A stretch of DNA of 37,501 nucleotides from Candidatus Aminicenantes bacterium. Lineage in GTDB: Bacteria; Acidobacteriota; Aminicenantia; UBA2199. The translations under genes were made by a program, and so were the position numbers. Below, piece after piece: positions 1 to 8,188 of this stretch; the first letter of the stretch is position 1, and every line of letters begins with the position of its first letter. The notes beneath the pieces are model-generated. The model saw nothing but the letters and a program-made list of their open reading frames with translations. It was not told the DNA's origin and searched no databases. Location: assembly GCA_011049425.1 (NCBI GenBank), contig DSBM01000001.1, positions 1 to 37,501 on the forward strand, written 5' to 3'.

Positions 1-16
1 AAAACTTGAAGAGGCA

Positions 17-37
17 GGGACGGTTCGCGAACCGCCC
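17..37. repeat. Interspersed palindrome, GGTTCGCGAACC core
   Basis: A near-perfect palindrome centred on CGGTTCGCGAACCG with outer GGGA...CCC, followed by CTGTAG and a run of GTAGAAC-like heptamers (about 41-66). It is one member of the frame-plus-variable-core palindrome family found in many gene-free gaps of this window. The rest of positions 1-243 has no credible gene. It holds ACTTTTC/ACTTTCA-type heptamers (about 160-190) and CCAACTTT-like repeats. Confidence 0.75.
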
Positions 38-243
38 TGTAGAACGTAGCAGGTAGAACGTAGAAAAAATCATCCCATTTTTTGCAGGAAGATTGAAGGA
101 TTCCTGTAGAATAACCTCAAGAGTATCTGCAGGACAGGCTGGATTTGCCAGAAGTGTTTTTACTTTTCACTTTCAACTTTTCACTTGGGGTTTCCCTGCC
201 GCCTGTCTCCTTCTTCCTCTCCAACTTTCTCACTCGAGTCTGT

Positions 244-2280
244 TTATTTCAGTTTCTTCAGCGCCCGTTCCGTCGCCCGGATCAGGGGCTGGGGGGAAAG
301 ATCCTTGCCGGTGGCCCGGATCATCCAGGCCGAGGGGGTCAGGCGGCCGAGGGACCAGATGCGTTCCACTTCCGGTCCGAAGGCTTTGTCTTCCAGGTAT
401 TCACCGAGTTGAAATTCGATGAGTTGACCATACGCATAAGCCGACAGGTAGAGGGGATAGCTGATCATATGGGAATAGACGGCCAGTACGGGCTCATCTT
501 GGACGCCGTAGGCCCCGGCGAAATAGCGGTTCCATACATCCCCGGCAATTGAGATAACGGCTTCTTTCAATTCGGCGGGGTCGGCATCGGGATGGGCATA
601 GAGCCATTTCCATACTTTTATGTCTACCATGGATACGCCCATGATCTCGAAAGCCGACCAGCAGTTGTCGAGGACGGCCAGATTTCCGGCCGCGGCATCC
701 CCGGTTTCCATGTCCAGGATCTCGAGGTCGCGCTTCTGGAAAAGGAAGGCCAGGGCTTCGGTGAATGCGGTGTTGGGGACGCCGTTTAAAAAGAAGTGGG
801 GGACGTTGTGCAAAGAGAGGGTCTGCTCGACGTTGTGCCCGAATTCATGAACGGCGATGTTGAACCCCTTGTAATCCATGCCCTCTTTGCCGACGCGGGT
901 GCGCAGGTGTGAGAGGCTGTCACGCATGCCGGCGCCCCAGGCGTGTCCCGACCCCCGCGCCGGATCAACCGTGATCTTCGAGGCCAGAAATGAAGCGCTT
1001 TCTGCTGAAAAGCCGAGTTCGCGCAGCATTTCCGGCATGGCGTCTCTAAAAGCTTCCGCGTTCGGGTAGCGTTTCCGGGTGATGGCGTTCAGTTGATCCT
1101 GCGGGATCGAACTGCGGGATTTAAAACCGTCGTACCATATGTCGTAAGCGGCAAGTTTACGACCCAGGCGTTTTTCCACCAGCCGGGCGACTTTTCCCAA
1201 CAAGGGCGAGGACAGAAATTCATGGAACAGCGCCTCTACCTGTTCCCGAGGAACCTCCATGGATCCGGAAAAGTTGCGTTCGATGTAGGTGGGCATATCA
1301 GGATGGAATGGATCCATGGCTTTCATGGCCAGGAATACCTGGCGCAATATCTCGTAACGGGTGTCGGGTTCGCGTTCCAGGCTGACCGTCCGGCCGTTTT
1401 CCTGTATCACATTCGCAAAGGGGTTCCACTGGTAAGCGGATGAGTCAATCACGCCTTTGGGGATGGTCTGATCGATGATGCGTTTCATGACCTGGTAAAC
1501 CATGCGTTGACGACGGGGACCCAGTTCATGATCGGCGTAGTTGGCCTTGATTTCGTCGCGCAGGTTCCAGTGGGCCAGCAGGACCTGGTCGTCCCGAAAG
1601 AGTTTGCGGCCGTCGTTGTCGCGCAGGGCGCCCATGTGGATGTTGTAACCGGCGATGTAGAGGTCGGCCCGGCTGGAGACGCGGGCGGCATGCTGCTTGA
1701 TTTCGGCGGGGACGCGGGAAGAGAAAAAGTCGCCAAGGCGAGCCATGGCCCATTCTTCCGTACTCCAGTCCGGCCCCAGGCTGTTCTTTTCGGCCAGGGT
1801 ATAGCGTGGGAAATTGAGCGCGATAACGAAAGCGATCCTGTTCTGATACAGGTCCTGCACCAAATGGGCGTCCGGGCTGAAGGCTGAAAACATGCGGTCG
1901 ATTGCATGCAGCGGCCCGGTGGGCTCGTCGGTGTGTTTTTTCAGGGCCAGGTAGATTTCGTTGGTATGGCCCAGGATGGCTTCGAAATAGTGATTGAGTT
2001 TTTGAAACACACGCAACCGCTCCACGGGGTCGGCGATATAATGCTTAAGGCAGAATGTCTGGAAAAAGGCGTCGTCTCCGTCCTCGACCCGCCACAGCGA
2101 ACCCGCGTGACGCACACCGCGCCCGATGTCCCGAACCGAAGCAGCCGGATATTTTTTTGTCAGCGCCCGGATGACGGTTTCGGTGGTGTCCGGTTTCAGG
2201 GGAGTCTGGCTCATCAGATCAACTCCGGAAAAGAATGTTACCAGAATCGACAGCAAAAAGATTCCGTGTTTTGTTTTCAT
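244..2280 (-). CDS. Secreted zinc metallopeptidase, M3-like gluzincin
   Basis: Predicted 678-residue exported metallopeptidase. I place the start at the ATG preceded by GAGG six bases upstream; a TTG ten codons earlier is possible but lacks a ribosome site. The N-terminus (MKTKHGIFLL..., hydrophobic to about residue 20) looks like a signal peptide. The zinc motif HEFGH lies at about residues 478-482 and a third-ligand candidate Glu in TEALAF about 25 residues later, the layout of M3/M2/M32-type gluzincins. The region before it (GSGHAWG, then HLRTRVGKEG) also looks conserved-catalytic. The long N-terminal part is mostly helical and I do not recognise it. Probable role: periplasmic or extracellular protein or oligopeptide breakdown. 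The gene appears to be a single-gene unit downstream of the TonB receptor terminator. The exact peptidase family is uncertain. Confidence 0.8.
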   Translation of the reverse strand: MKTKHGIFLLSILVTFFSGVDLMSQTPLKPDTTETVIRALTKKYPAASVRDIGRGVRHAGSLWRVEDGDDAFFQTFCLKHYIADPVERLRVFQKLNHYFEAILGHTNEIYLALKKHTDEPTGPLHAIDRMFSAFSPDAHLVQDLYQNRIAFVIALNFPRYTLAEKNSLGPDWSTEEWAMARLGDFFSSRVPAEIKQHAARVSSRADLYIAGYNIHMGALRDNDGRKLFRDDQVLLAHWNLRDEIKANYADHELGPRRQRMVYQVMKRIIDQTIPKGVIDSSAYQWNPFANVIQENGRTVSLEREPDTRYEILRQVFLAMKAMDPFHPDMPTYIERNFSGSMEVPREQVEALFHEFLSSPLLGKVARLVEKRLGRKLAAYDIWYDGFKSRSSIPQDQLNAITRKRYPNAEAFRDAMPEMLRELGFSAESASFLASKITVDPARGSGHAWGAGMRDSLSHLRTRVGKEGMDYKGFNIAVHEFGHNVEQTLSLHNVPHFFLNGVPNTAFTEALAFLFQKRDLEILDMETGDAAAGNLAVLDNCWSAFEIMGVSMVDIKVWKWLYAHPDADPAELKEAVISIAGDVWNRYFAGAYGVQDEPVLAVYSHMISYPLYLSAYAYGQLIEFQLGEYLEDKAFGPEVERIWSLGRLTPSAWMIRATGKDLSPQPLIRATERALKKLK

Positions 2281-2364
2281 GAAAGACCTCGCATTGTCCA
2301 GTTGTTTCAACCATCAGTTTAGCACAGAGAGAAAAAGTTTGGGAACGTTGATGGAAGCGTTAAT

Positions 2365-2380
2365 GGTTCGCGAACCGCCC
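2365..2380. repeat. Interspersed palindrome, GGTTCGCGAACC core (half-framed)
   Basis: Perfect 12-base palindrome GGTTCGCGAACC followed by GCCC. The left outer GGGGC is missing, so this is a partial family member. It is followed at about 2393-2444 by CCAACTTT / CCAACTCT octamers in tandem. Gap 2281-2507 holds these repeats and the terminator at 2448-2480. Confidence 0.65.
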
Positions 2381-2447
2381 CCACCTCTCCAACTTTATTT
2401 ACTTCTTCCCTCTCCAACTTTCCAACTCTCCAACTTTCCAACTTTGT

Positions 2448-2480
2448 TAAAAAAAACCCCCCGGCCTTGCGACCGGGGGG
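2448..2480 (-). terminator. Intrinsic terminator of the TonB-receptor gene
   Basis: Read on the minus strand, CCCCCCGG and CCGGGGGG form a perfect 8-bp GC stem with an 8-base loop, followed at once by a run of about 9 T. It begins 28 bases after the receptor stop codon. This is the clearest Rho-independent terminator in the window. Confidence 0.93.
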
Positions 2481-2507
2481 CGGGTATATCGGGAATCTCT
2501 GACGGAA

Positions 2508-5500
2508 TCAGAACTTGACGCGCACACCCAGGATCATCTGCCAGCGGCTGAGGATCTGGTTGAGGGTATAGCGGGCGTCATCGGAAGCGGTCTTGCCCCA
2601 GAACTCGAACATGGGCAGGCCGGTGTCTTCGTCCGTGCCGCGGTAGGTCAGGGGGGCGTCGTCGTACTGGACGTATTTGTACACACCCCATTCGTTGTTG
2701 AACATGTTGAGCAGGTTGGTGACGTCCAGGGTGAGTTGCACTTTGGTGTCTCTGAGTACGGGCAGGGGGATATCCTGGGCGAACTTCAGGTCTATGCGGT
2801 GGTACCAGGGGTCGCGGCTGGCGTTGCGTGGCAGGATCTGGCCGCGATGGCTGTCCAGGGCGGGGTCGGCTGTGATGTAAGCGTCGAGTTCGTCCCAGGT
2901 GCCCTTGAGCAGGATTAGCTCATCCGCGCTTTGGGGCACGTAGATGGAATCGTTGCTGAAGCCGTCACCGTTGAAGTCGTTGTAGTAGCGCGTGGAATAG
3001 GGTTTGCCTGAGCGGCCGGTGTAAAAGACGGTGGCGGTGGTGGGGGCCTTGGGGATCAGGTTGAAGCGCTTGGTGACGGAGGCCACGAAACGGTGGCGGG
3101 TATCGTGGGGAGAGTAGGAGAGTTTGGGGTTGTTGGGGTCACCGGTGTGAATGTTGTACTTCCAGTTGGAGAGCGCCTGGGAGGAGGTGCCTCCGAAAAG
3201 GTCTTTGGACATGCCATAGGTGTAAGCGGCGTTGAAGTTGTTCCCCCGGCCCCATTCCTTCTGCAGTTGGAAACTGAGGGCATACTGGTAACCTTCATTC
3301 GTGTTGGTGAGCAGGATCACGTCGCCGAAATCGGGATTGACGTAATCCGCGCGTCCATAAGAAGATGAAGAGGTGGACGGTCTGCCGTAGAGCGGTCTGC
3401 CGTCAAAGGCGTACTGGCCGTTGGGCGCGATATTGATGTTCTGGTACAGGATCTCGTTGATGCTCTTGGAGTAAACGAACTCCAGGGTGCCGGTAAAGCC
3501 CATGGGCAGTTTCTGGTCCACGGCCAGGTTGAGGCGCCACAATTGAGGGAAACGGTAGTTTTCATCGATGAGGTTGATGGACGAAGCGTTGGATGCGAAC
3601 GGGGACTTGGGCTGGTTGTAGGGGTCGGTGATAAAAAAGTCGGGCGAGTAGCTGCGGTAACGGGCCAGCTCCGTACCGGTGTTGCTGTACTGGTTGGAAA
3701 TCCACACATAGGGGGTGCGGCCGGAAAAGATGCCGATGCCGCCGCGCAACTGGGTGCGCTGATCGGAAAAAATGTCCCAGTTGAAACCGAGGCGTGGAGA
3801 CCACAACAGGTTCCCCCCGGCGTTGTGGTCGGTGGGAATGCCGAAAGCGGCTTCTACGGCGGGGTTGGCGGGGGGGCTGTCGGGCATGAGGGGCACGTCG
3901 GCGCGCATCCCGATGGTGAGGTTGAGGTTGGGCATGACGTTCCAGGTGTCCATGGCGTACAGGCCCAGTTGGAACACGGAGAACTCCGCCGGGGCGTTGG
4001 GGTCGCCCGTAGTGGAATAGTAATGGTCGAAGTAACTGGGATTGCCCGCTTCCAGGTCATCCAGGCTGTCGAATGAATAGACGCCGTAGGAACGACGCAC
4101 AAACACATTGTAAAACTTGAAGAACTCGTTGTGGGTGCCGAACACAAAGGTGTGGTTGCCGGAAGACAGGGTCAGGTTATCGGTGAGTTCAATGAGGTCC
4201 TGGTCGAGTTGGTTGCGTGTGGAGTACTCTTCCGTGCCGGCGGCAAAAGACACGTTGCCCACGTCCACGTTGATGCGGGGAAAGTCTTTACCCATACCGT
4301 GGCGGTTGTCGCGGATGGTGGTGTAGTTGAGGATCAACTCGTTGAATACCGTCTGGCTGAACGTGGAGTGCAGTTGCAGGACCGTGGAGTTGGTTTTGGA
4401 GGTGAAATCATAGCCCCCGTTGCCGAAAGTGAGGGAATAGGGGCTGGAACGATAGAGCACTTCACGGGTGGCATCCACCAGGTTGTGCCGCAGGCTCATA
4501 CGGTGTTTGCGGTTGATGTTCCAGTCCAGGCGCAGAAACAGTTTATCGCTGCTCTGCTCGTTGGCTACCGCGCCGTAGGTACCGGGGTCGTAGCCGTACT
4601 TGTTCTGCAGGATGGAGGAAAAGCGATCCGCCTCCGCCTTGAAGCCGAAATCGGAAGAGGAACCGGTACCGCTGATAAAGTAGTTCTCCGGTACGGTTTT
4701 TTTGCTGGTTTCAAAAGAGGCGAAAAAGAAGAGTTTGTCTTTAACAATCGGCCCGCCGAAAGTGGCGCCCATAATCTTTTCCGTGAATTCCGCAAACTCC
4801 TCGTTGTCGGGGCCGTTTCCCACCAGGCTTTCGTTGCGTCCGTACCAATAGCCGGAACCGTGGAATTCATTGGTGCCGCTCTTGGTGATCACGTTGACGC
4901 CGCCGCCGGTGAACACGCCCTGGCGCACGTCATAAGGCGCCAGTACGATCTGGAACTCCTGGATGGCGTCCAGGCTGATGGGTGTTGTCAGGGCCTGGCC
5001 GCCGGGGGCGCCGGTATCGCCCAGGCCGAACAGGTCGTTGTTCTGGGCGCCGTCGATCTGGATGTTGTTGTAGCGACTACTGCGACCGGCGGCACTGAAC
5101 GCGCCGTCCACTTCGTCCGCGCTGGCAAATTGCGGCGCCATGCGGGTGAAGTCCGAAATCTGCCGCGAAATGGTGGGCAGTGACTCGATCAAATCCTCGG
5201 TCACGTTCTGGGAAGCACCGGTGCGGGAAGGGTTGATAATGGGGTCGGATGCGGTGACGATGATCTCGCCGGCATCGATGGTTTCCAGTCTCATTGAAAA
5301 AGTCAGGTCCTTAGTTTCACCCAGTTTAATGCGGATGTCGGTCTGCTTTTCAACTGAAAACCCTTCAAGGGTGGCGGTGATCTGGTAAGGGCCACCCACT
5401 TTGATCGCGGGAATAAAGAACCGGCCGTCCGAACGCGTGACCGTGGAAAAAACCGTGCCCGTGGGCAGGTGAACGGCCTGAATTTCCACGCCGGGCAGCG

Positions 5501-5618
5501 GAGTGCCGTCGCTGTCGCTGACGTTGCCGGTGAAGGCGCCGCTGACCACACCCTGGGCACACGCCAGGGCGGGGATCAACAGGGCCAGCATGAATCCAAT
5601 AACCATGCGTTTGTTCAT
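2508..5618 (-). CDS. TonB-dependent receptor with carboxypeptidase-regulatory-like N-terminal domain
   Basis: A 1036-residue outer-membrane receptor. The chosen ATG has a perfect AGGAGG upstream (AGGAGGTAGTTCGC-ATG). Signal peptide: about residues 1-21 (hydrophobic core, then ALACAQG). A CarboxypepD_reg-like beta sandwich follows (about 22-108; features GNVSDSDGTPLPGV, TRSDGRFFIP), then a plug domain (about 110-240, with the ALTTPISLDAIQEFQ segment) and a long barrel ending in the aromatic terminus VRVKF. This type is frequent in Acidobacteriota and Bacteroidota relatives and takes up large or scarce substrates (oligosaccharides, peptides, siderophores) using TonB energy. There is no adjacent SusD-like, TonB/ExbBD or sigma/anti-sigma gene, so the substrate cannot be inferred. 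The gene stands alone with its own promoter and terminator. Confidence 0.93.
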   Translation of the reverse strand: MNKRMVIGFMLALLIPALACAQGVVSGAFTGNVSDSDGTPLPGVEIQAVHLPTGTVFSTVTRSDGRFFIPAIKVGGPYQITATLEGFSVEKQTDIRIKLGETKDLTFSMRLETIDAGEIIVTASDPIINPSRTGASQNVTEDLIESLPTISRQISDFTRMAPQFASADEVDGAFSAAGRSSRYNNIQIDGAQNNDLFGLGDTGAPGGQALTTPISLDAIQEFQIVLAPYDVRQGVFTGGGVNVITKSGTNEFHGSGYWYGRNESLVGNGPDNEEFAEFTEKIMGATFGGPIVKDKLFFFASFETSKKTVPENYFISGTGSSSDFGFKAEADRFSSILQNKYGYDPGTYGAVANEQSSDKLFLRLDWNINRKHRMSLRHNLVDATREVLYRSSPYSLTFGNGGYDFTSKTNSTVLQLHSTFSQTVFNELILNYTTIRDNRHGMGKDFPRINVDVGNVSFAAGTEEYSTRNQLDQDLIELTDNLTLSSGNHTFVFGTHNEFFKFYNVFVRRSYGVYSFDSLDDLEAGNPSYFDHYYSTTGDPNAPAEFSVFQLGLYAMDTWNVMPNLNLTIGMRADVPLMPDSPPANPAVEAAFGIPTDHNAGGNLLWSPRLGFNWDIFSDQRTQLRGGIGIFSGRTPYVWISNQYSNTGTELARYRSYSPDFFITDPYNQPKSPFASNASSINLIDENYRFPQLWRLNLAVDQKLPMGFTGTLEFVYSKSINEILYQNINIAPNGQYAFDGRPLYGRPSTSSSSYGRADYVNPDFGDVILLTNTNEGYQYALSFQLQKEWGRGNNFNAAYTYGMSKDLFGGTSSQALSNWKYNIHTGDPNNPKLSYSPHDTRHRFVASVTKRFNLIPKAPTTATVFYTGRSGKPYSTRYYNDFNGDGFSNDSIYVPQSADELILLKGTWDELDAYITADPALDSHRGQILPRNASRDPWYHRIDLKFAQDIPLPVLRDTKVQLTLDVTNLLNMFNNEWGVYKYVQYDDAPLTYRGTDEDTGLPMFEFWGKTASDDARYTLNQILSRWQMILGVRVKF

Positions 5619-5659
5619 GCGAACTACCTCCTGTAGGATCCGAAACATAATTTATGAGG

Positions 5660-5683
5660 TCATCCGGGGTCCTTGGTAGCCCC
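5660..5683 (-). other. Hairpin in the long 5' leader of the TonB receptor
   Basis: In the minus-strand transcript, CCGGGG and CCCCGG pair perfectly around a 10-12 base loop. The hairpin lies about 40 bases upstream of the receptor start, inside a leader of about 180 bases predicted from the promoter at 5808-5836. No T-run follows, so it is not a simple terminator. I do not recognise a known riboswitch. Confidence 0.45.
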
Positions 5684-5807
5684 GGTTGTCCACTGCGATT
5701 GTCACGCAACAGGATGAGTTTCCGGTTAACCAGCTGCATTAAATTGATGTTGACGGCGTCTTCACCTGAAACTCACCAAAGGTCTTATGAACGCGCGGCG
5801 CAATGAT

Positions 5808-5836
5808 ATTCTAGTGTCGCGCATCCGGCATGTCAA
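5808..5836 (-). promoter_or_regulatory. Sigma-70-like promoter of the TonB-receptor gene
   Basis: Minus strand TTGACA, 17-bp spacer, TAGAAT. Predicted transcription start near 5801, giving a leader of about 180 bases before the receptor ATG. Confidence 0.75.
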
Positions 5837-5860
5837 GGCGAAAAAATGACAAAAAAAAGG

Positions 5861-6595
5861 CTACCAGCCACCCGACGCGCCCCCGCCTCCGAAGCTGCCT
5901 CCGCCGCCGGAAAAACCGCCTCCGCCACTGGAGAATCCTCCCCCTCCGCCGCCACCGAAAAAGATGAAGGGAAGCCCGCCGCCACCGCCACGACCGCCCA
6001 GATTGCTGAGCACGATAATGATGATCAGGATGATCAGGCCGATGGGGATGGGCGATTTTTCCGACTTTTTCTGTTCCCGGCGCCGGAACCGTTCCAGTTC
6101 TTCGCGGTGTATATCAAAATCTTTGTTGATGATGCCGATAATCTGAGACAAGCCGTTGTGGATTCCCCGGTAGTAATCCCCATCCCGGAAGGCCGGGATG
6201 ATCAGACGGCGAATAATGTAGTCACTCTTGGCATCCGTGAGCATGGGCTCCAGGCCGTATCCCACTTCGATGCGGATGCGCCTTTCATTCAGCGCCACCA
6301 CCATGATCACCCCGTTATCCAGTCCCTTCTGACCGATTTTCCAGGTTTCCGCCACGCGTATGGAAAAATCTTCAATGGGCAGGCCCTGCAAATCTTTTAC
6401 CGTCAGCAATACAACCTGGGTGGTATTGGATTCTTCCAGGCCGGCAAGCATGCGCTCCAGGGTGATCTCCTGTTCACTGGTCAAGATCCCGGCGTTATCG
6501 TTGACCCGGCCGCTGAGGGGTGGAATCTCTGTGGCCGCGTGCAGGCACAGGCTTGAAACGATGAGGAGCAGCGGAATAAAGAGGGCGCGCTTCAT
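5861..6595 (-). CDS. TPM-domain protein with glycine-rich tail (YgcG-like)
   Basis: A 244-residue exported membrane protein of the TPM family. Signal peptide at residues 1-20 (LLLIVSSLCLHAA), TPM domain at about 25-150 (typical start LSGRVNDNAGILTSEQE; core GLDNGVIMVVALNERRIRIEVGYGLE), charged linker, one membrane helix at about 190-205 (IPIGLIILIIIIVL), then a tail made almost only of Gly, Ser and Phe ending in GASGGW. Its start overlaps the stop of the upstream TPM gene by ATGA, so the two are probably translated together. The lemA-TPM-TPM arrangement is a known conserved neighbourhood; TPM proteins have been tied to photosystem repair and envelope stress, but the biochemical role in bacteria is not settled. 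Confidence 0.9.
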   Translation of the reverse strand: MKRALFIPLLLIVSSLCLHAATEIPPLSGRVNDNAGILTSEQEITLERMLAGLEESNTTQVVLLTVKDLQGLPIEDFSIRVAETWKIGQKGLDNGVIMVVALNERRIRIEVGYGLEPMLTDAKSDYIIRRLIIPAFRDGDYYRGIHNGLSQIIGIINKDFDIHREELERFRRREQKKSEKSPIPIGLIILIIIIVLSNLGGRGGGGGLPFIFFGGGGGGGFSSGGGGFSGGGGSFGGGGASGGW

Positions 6596-7272
6596 GAACC
6601 ATTTCCCAGCAAGTGCACGCTGTCCTTGAGTTCGTTGATGTCATCGGGACGTGGGGGGAAGTGAACGGCCAGGATCTCACCACAACGGGTTACCGCCTGC
6701 GCCAGGGCGTCACCCGGGTCGCCTCGTTTCAGCCCGCTGCTCAGTTCATTGAGTACACCTTCCCAGGTGGATCGCGGAATCCGGTCGGAGATGCCGATAT
6801 CGGTAACGATCTCAATGCGGCGCTCCAGGCGGGACAAAAAGATCAGCATGCCGTTGCGTTCCCGGGTGCGGTGGACCACGGCCTCCAGGAAGTGGCGCAT
6901 GGCCCGGCGACGAACCTGTTCAACCATGATCCGCCGGGGAACGATCCAGCGGTCGATGGGTGCCAGGTTGGCCAGAAAATAGGTGATGGCGATCACCAGG
7001 AAGGTAGAAAATCCGCTTGCGGCTACCAGTATGGTAGCGGAATAGCTCCAGGTAAGGGTTTGCAGCCAGGCCTCCAGCCAGGGCGTAAACACCGCGAGTG
7101 CGGTGAAATAAACCAGGCCGAAAATGACAGCGGCCAACAGTTCGTATCTGGCGTAGTCGCTGCTTTCACGGATCATGGCCACGGCGATTTCCGCGCTGGT
7201 CTTTTTTTCGGATTCCCGTACTGCGGCTTCGACTTTGCGAACTTGTTCCCCCGAGAGTTTCACGTTTCCCAT
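6592..7272 (-). CDS. Membrane-inserted TPM-domain protein
   Basis: A 226-residue protein. The N-terminal part (KLSGEQVRKVEAAV, KTSAEIAVAMIRES) and C-terminal part (RNGMLIFLSRLERRIEIVTDIGI...) together make a TPM-like fold split by two or three membrane segments (about residues 45-65 and 75-105). No signal peptide is present, unlike the second TPM protein. It sits between lemA (19-base gap) and the exported TPM gene (4-base overlap), so all three very likely form one operon. A membrane-associated partner of LemA is the probable role; no catalytic motif is visible. Confidence 0.83.
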   Translation of the reverse strand: MGNVKLSGEQVRKVEAAVRESEKKTSAEIAVAMIRESSDYARYELLAAVIFGLVYFTALAVFTPWLEAWLQTLTWSYSATILVAASGFSTFLVIAITYFLANLAPIDRWIVPRRIMVEQVRRRAMRHFLEAVVHRTRERNGMLIFLSRLERRIEIVTDIGISDRIPRSTWEGVLNELSSGLKRGDPGDALAQAVTRCGEILAVHFPPRPDDINELKDSVHLLGNGS

Positions 7273-7291
7273 CGATTATCAGATTCCGGCG

Positions 7292-7903
7292 TCAGAACTG
7301 GACTTTCGGAACCTGATCCGCGCCCTCGGCGGCCGCAAAGTAGGGCCGGGAGTCGAAACCAAAGAGGTTGGCCAGGAAACTGCGCGGGAATATGCGGATG
7401 TAGACGTTGTATTCCCGGGCCGCCTCGTTGAAACGACGCCGTTCCACGGCGATGCGATTCTCCGTGCCTTCCAATTGGGACTGAAGTTGCAGGAAGTTTT
7501 CGTTGGATTTCAGTTCCGGGTAGCGTTCCTGGATCACCAGTAACCGCTGCAGGGCGTTTCCCAGTGAACTCTGGGCCTGCTGGAATTTCTGGAACATCTC
7601 GGGGTTGTTGAGTACTTCCTCAGAGATGTTGAATGTGCCCCCCGCTTTGGCGCGGGCCTCGGTCACCGCGGTAAAGGTGTCCTTTTCCTGCTTGGCATAA
7701 CCCTTGACCGTTTCCACCAGGTTGGGGATGAGGTCGAAGCGGCGCTGGTAGACATTCTCCACCTGGCTCCACTTCTCTTTGACGCCCTCGTCCAGGGTGA
7801 CCATCTGGTTGTAGGAGTTTTTGCCCCAGGAGTACAAGCCAATGGCCACTACCACCAGAATGCCCAGTACGGCCAGGCATCCGATCTTGAGTTTTTTGTT
7901 CAC
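7292..7903 (-). CDS. lemA: LemA family protein
   Basis: A 203-residue LemA-type protein. It starts at GTG with GGGAGG seven bases upstream. One N-terminal membrane helix (CLAVLGILVVVAIGLYSW) is followed by the family signature: NSYNQMVTLDEGVKEKWSQVENVYQRRFDLIPNLV is split by me as TLDEGVKEKWSQVENVYQRR and FDLIPNLVETVKGYAKQE. The C-terminal half (GTENRIAVERRRFNEAAREYN) is the conserved LemA helix. LemA proteins form an extended helical bundle outside the inner membrane; their function is poorly defined. First gene of the lemA-TPM-TPM operon, with a strong promoter upstream. Confidence 0.95.
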   Translation of the reverse strand: MNKKLKIGCLAVLGILVVVAIGLYSWGKNSYNQMVTLDEGVKEKWSQVENVYQRRFDLIPNLVETVKGYAKQEKDTFTAVTEARAKAGGTFNISEEVLNNPEMFQKFQQAQSSLGNALQRLLVIQERYPELKSNENFLQLQSQLEGTENRIAVERRRFNEAAREYNVYIRIFPRSFLANLFGFDSRPYFAAAEGADQVPKVQF

Positions 7904-7950
7904 GCGCTACCTCCCGCCCGGGAAACCCGGGGCCGACATTGACGCAGAGC

Positions 7951-7979
7951 ATTATGAAAGAATCTTTCCCCCTTGTCAA
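7951..7979 (-). promoter_or_regulatory. Sigma-70-like promoter of the lemA operon
   Basis: Minus strand TTGACA, 17-bp spacer, CATAAT. Predicted start near 7944, giving a leader of about 40 bases that includes the GGGAGG ribosome site of lemA. Confidence 0.8.
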
Positions 7980-7990
7980 TGATTCTGATT

Positions 7991-8125
7991 CTGGGGACGG
8001 TGCTTGTAAGTATGTAAGTATGGCCATAACCAGAAACCCAACAACAAATTCAGGATTTACGCACGAAAACAGCAAAGAAATTCTGGCCACCGCAATACTT
8101 ACATACTTACAAGCACCGTCCCCAG
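7991..8125. mobile_element. Foldback element with perfect 31-bp terminal inverted repeats
   Basis: Arms 7991-8021 and 8095-8125 are exact reverse complements over 31 bases (outer end CTGGGGACGGTGCTTG, inner end containing the doubled TAAGTATGTAAGTAT). The 73-base centre continues the pairing imperfectly: eight mismatches, then CCAGAA/TTCTGG pairs again. There is no open reading frame of note. It lies in the divergent lemA / SGNH-hydrolase gap and so is not needed as a terminator. Size and shape fit a non-autonomous MITE or a REP/RAYT-type unit; the GGGGACGGT end recalls elements moved by REP-associated tyrosine transposases, which is inference. No clear target-site duplication is visible. Confidence 0.7.
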
Positions 8126-8142
8126 TTTCAGTTTGGGCGGGG

Positions 8143-8171
8143 TTGATTCGAGTGGGTATCGCGGGTAAAAT
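8143..8171 (+). promoter_or_regulatory. Sigma-70-like promoter of the SGNH-hydrolase gene
   Basis: TTGATT, 17-bp spacer, TAAAAT. Predicted start near 8178, leaving a leader of only about 11 bases before the ATG at 8189, so the GAGG at 8177-8180 may be at the very 5' end. Confidence 0.65.
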
Positions 8172-8188
8172 CCTCTCGAGGTTTGCCC

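Noticed and set aside
4131-5183. 350-codon frame opposite the TonB receptor
   Set aside because: Lies antisense inside a complete receptor with clear domains; the composition is a GC-rich shadow with no recognisable motif.
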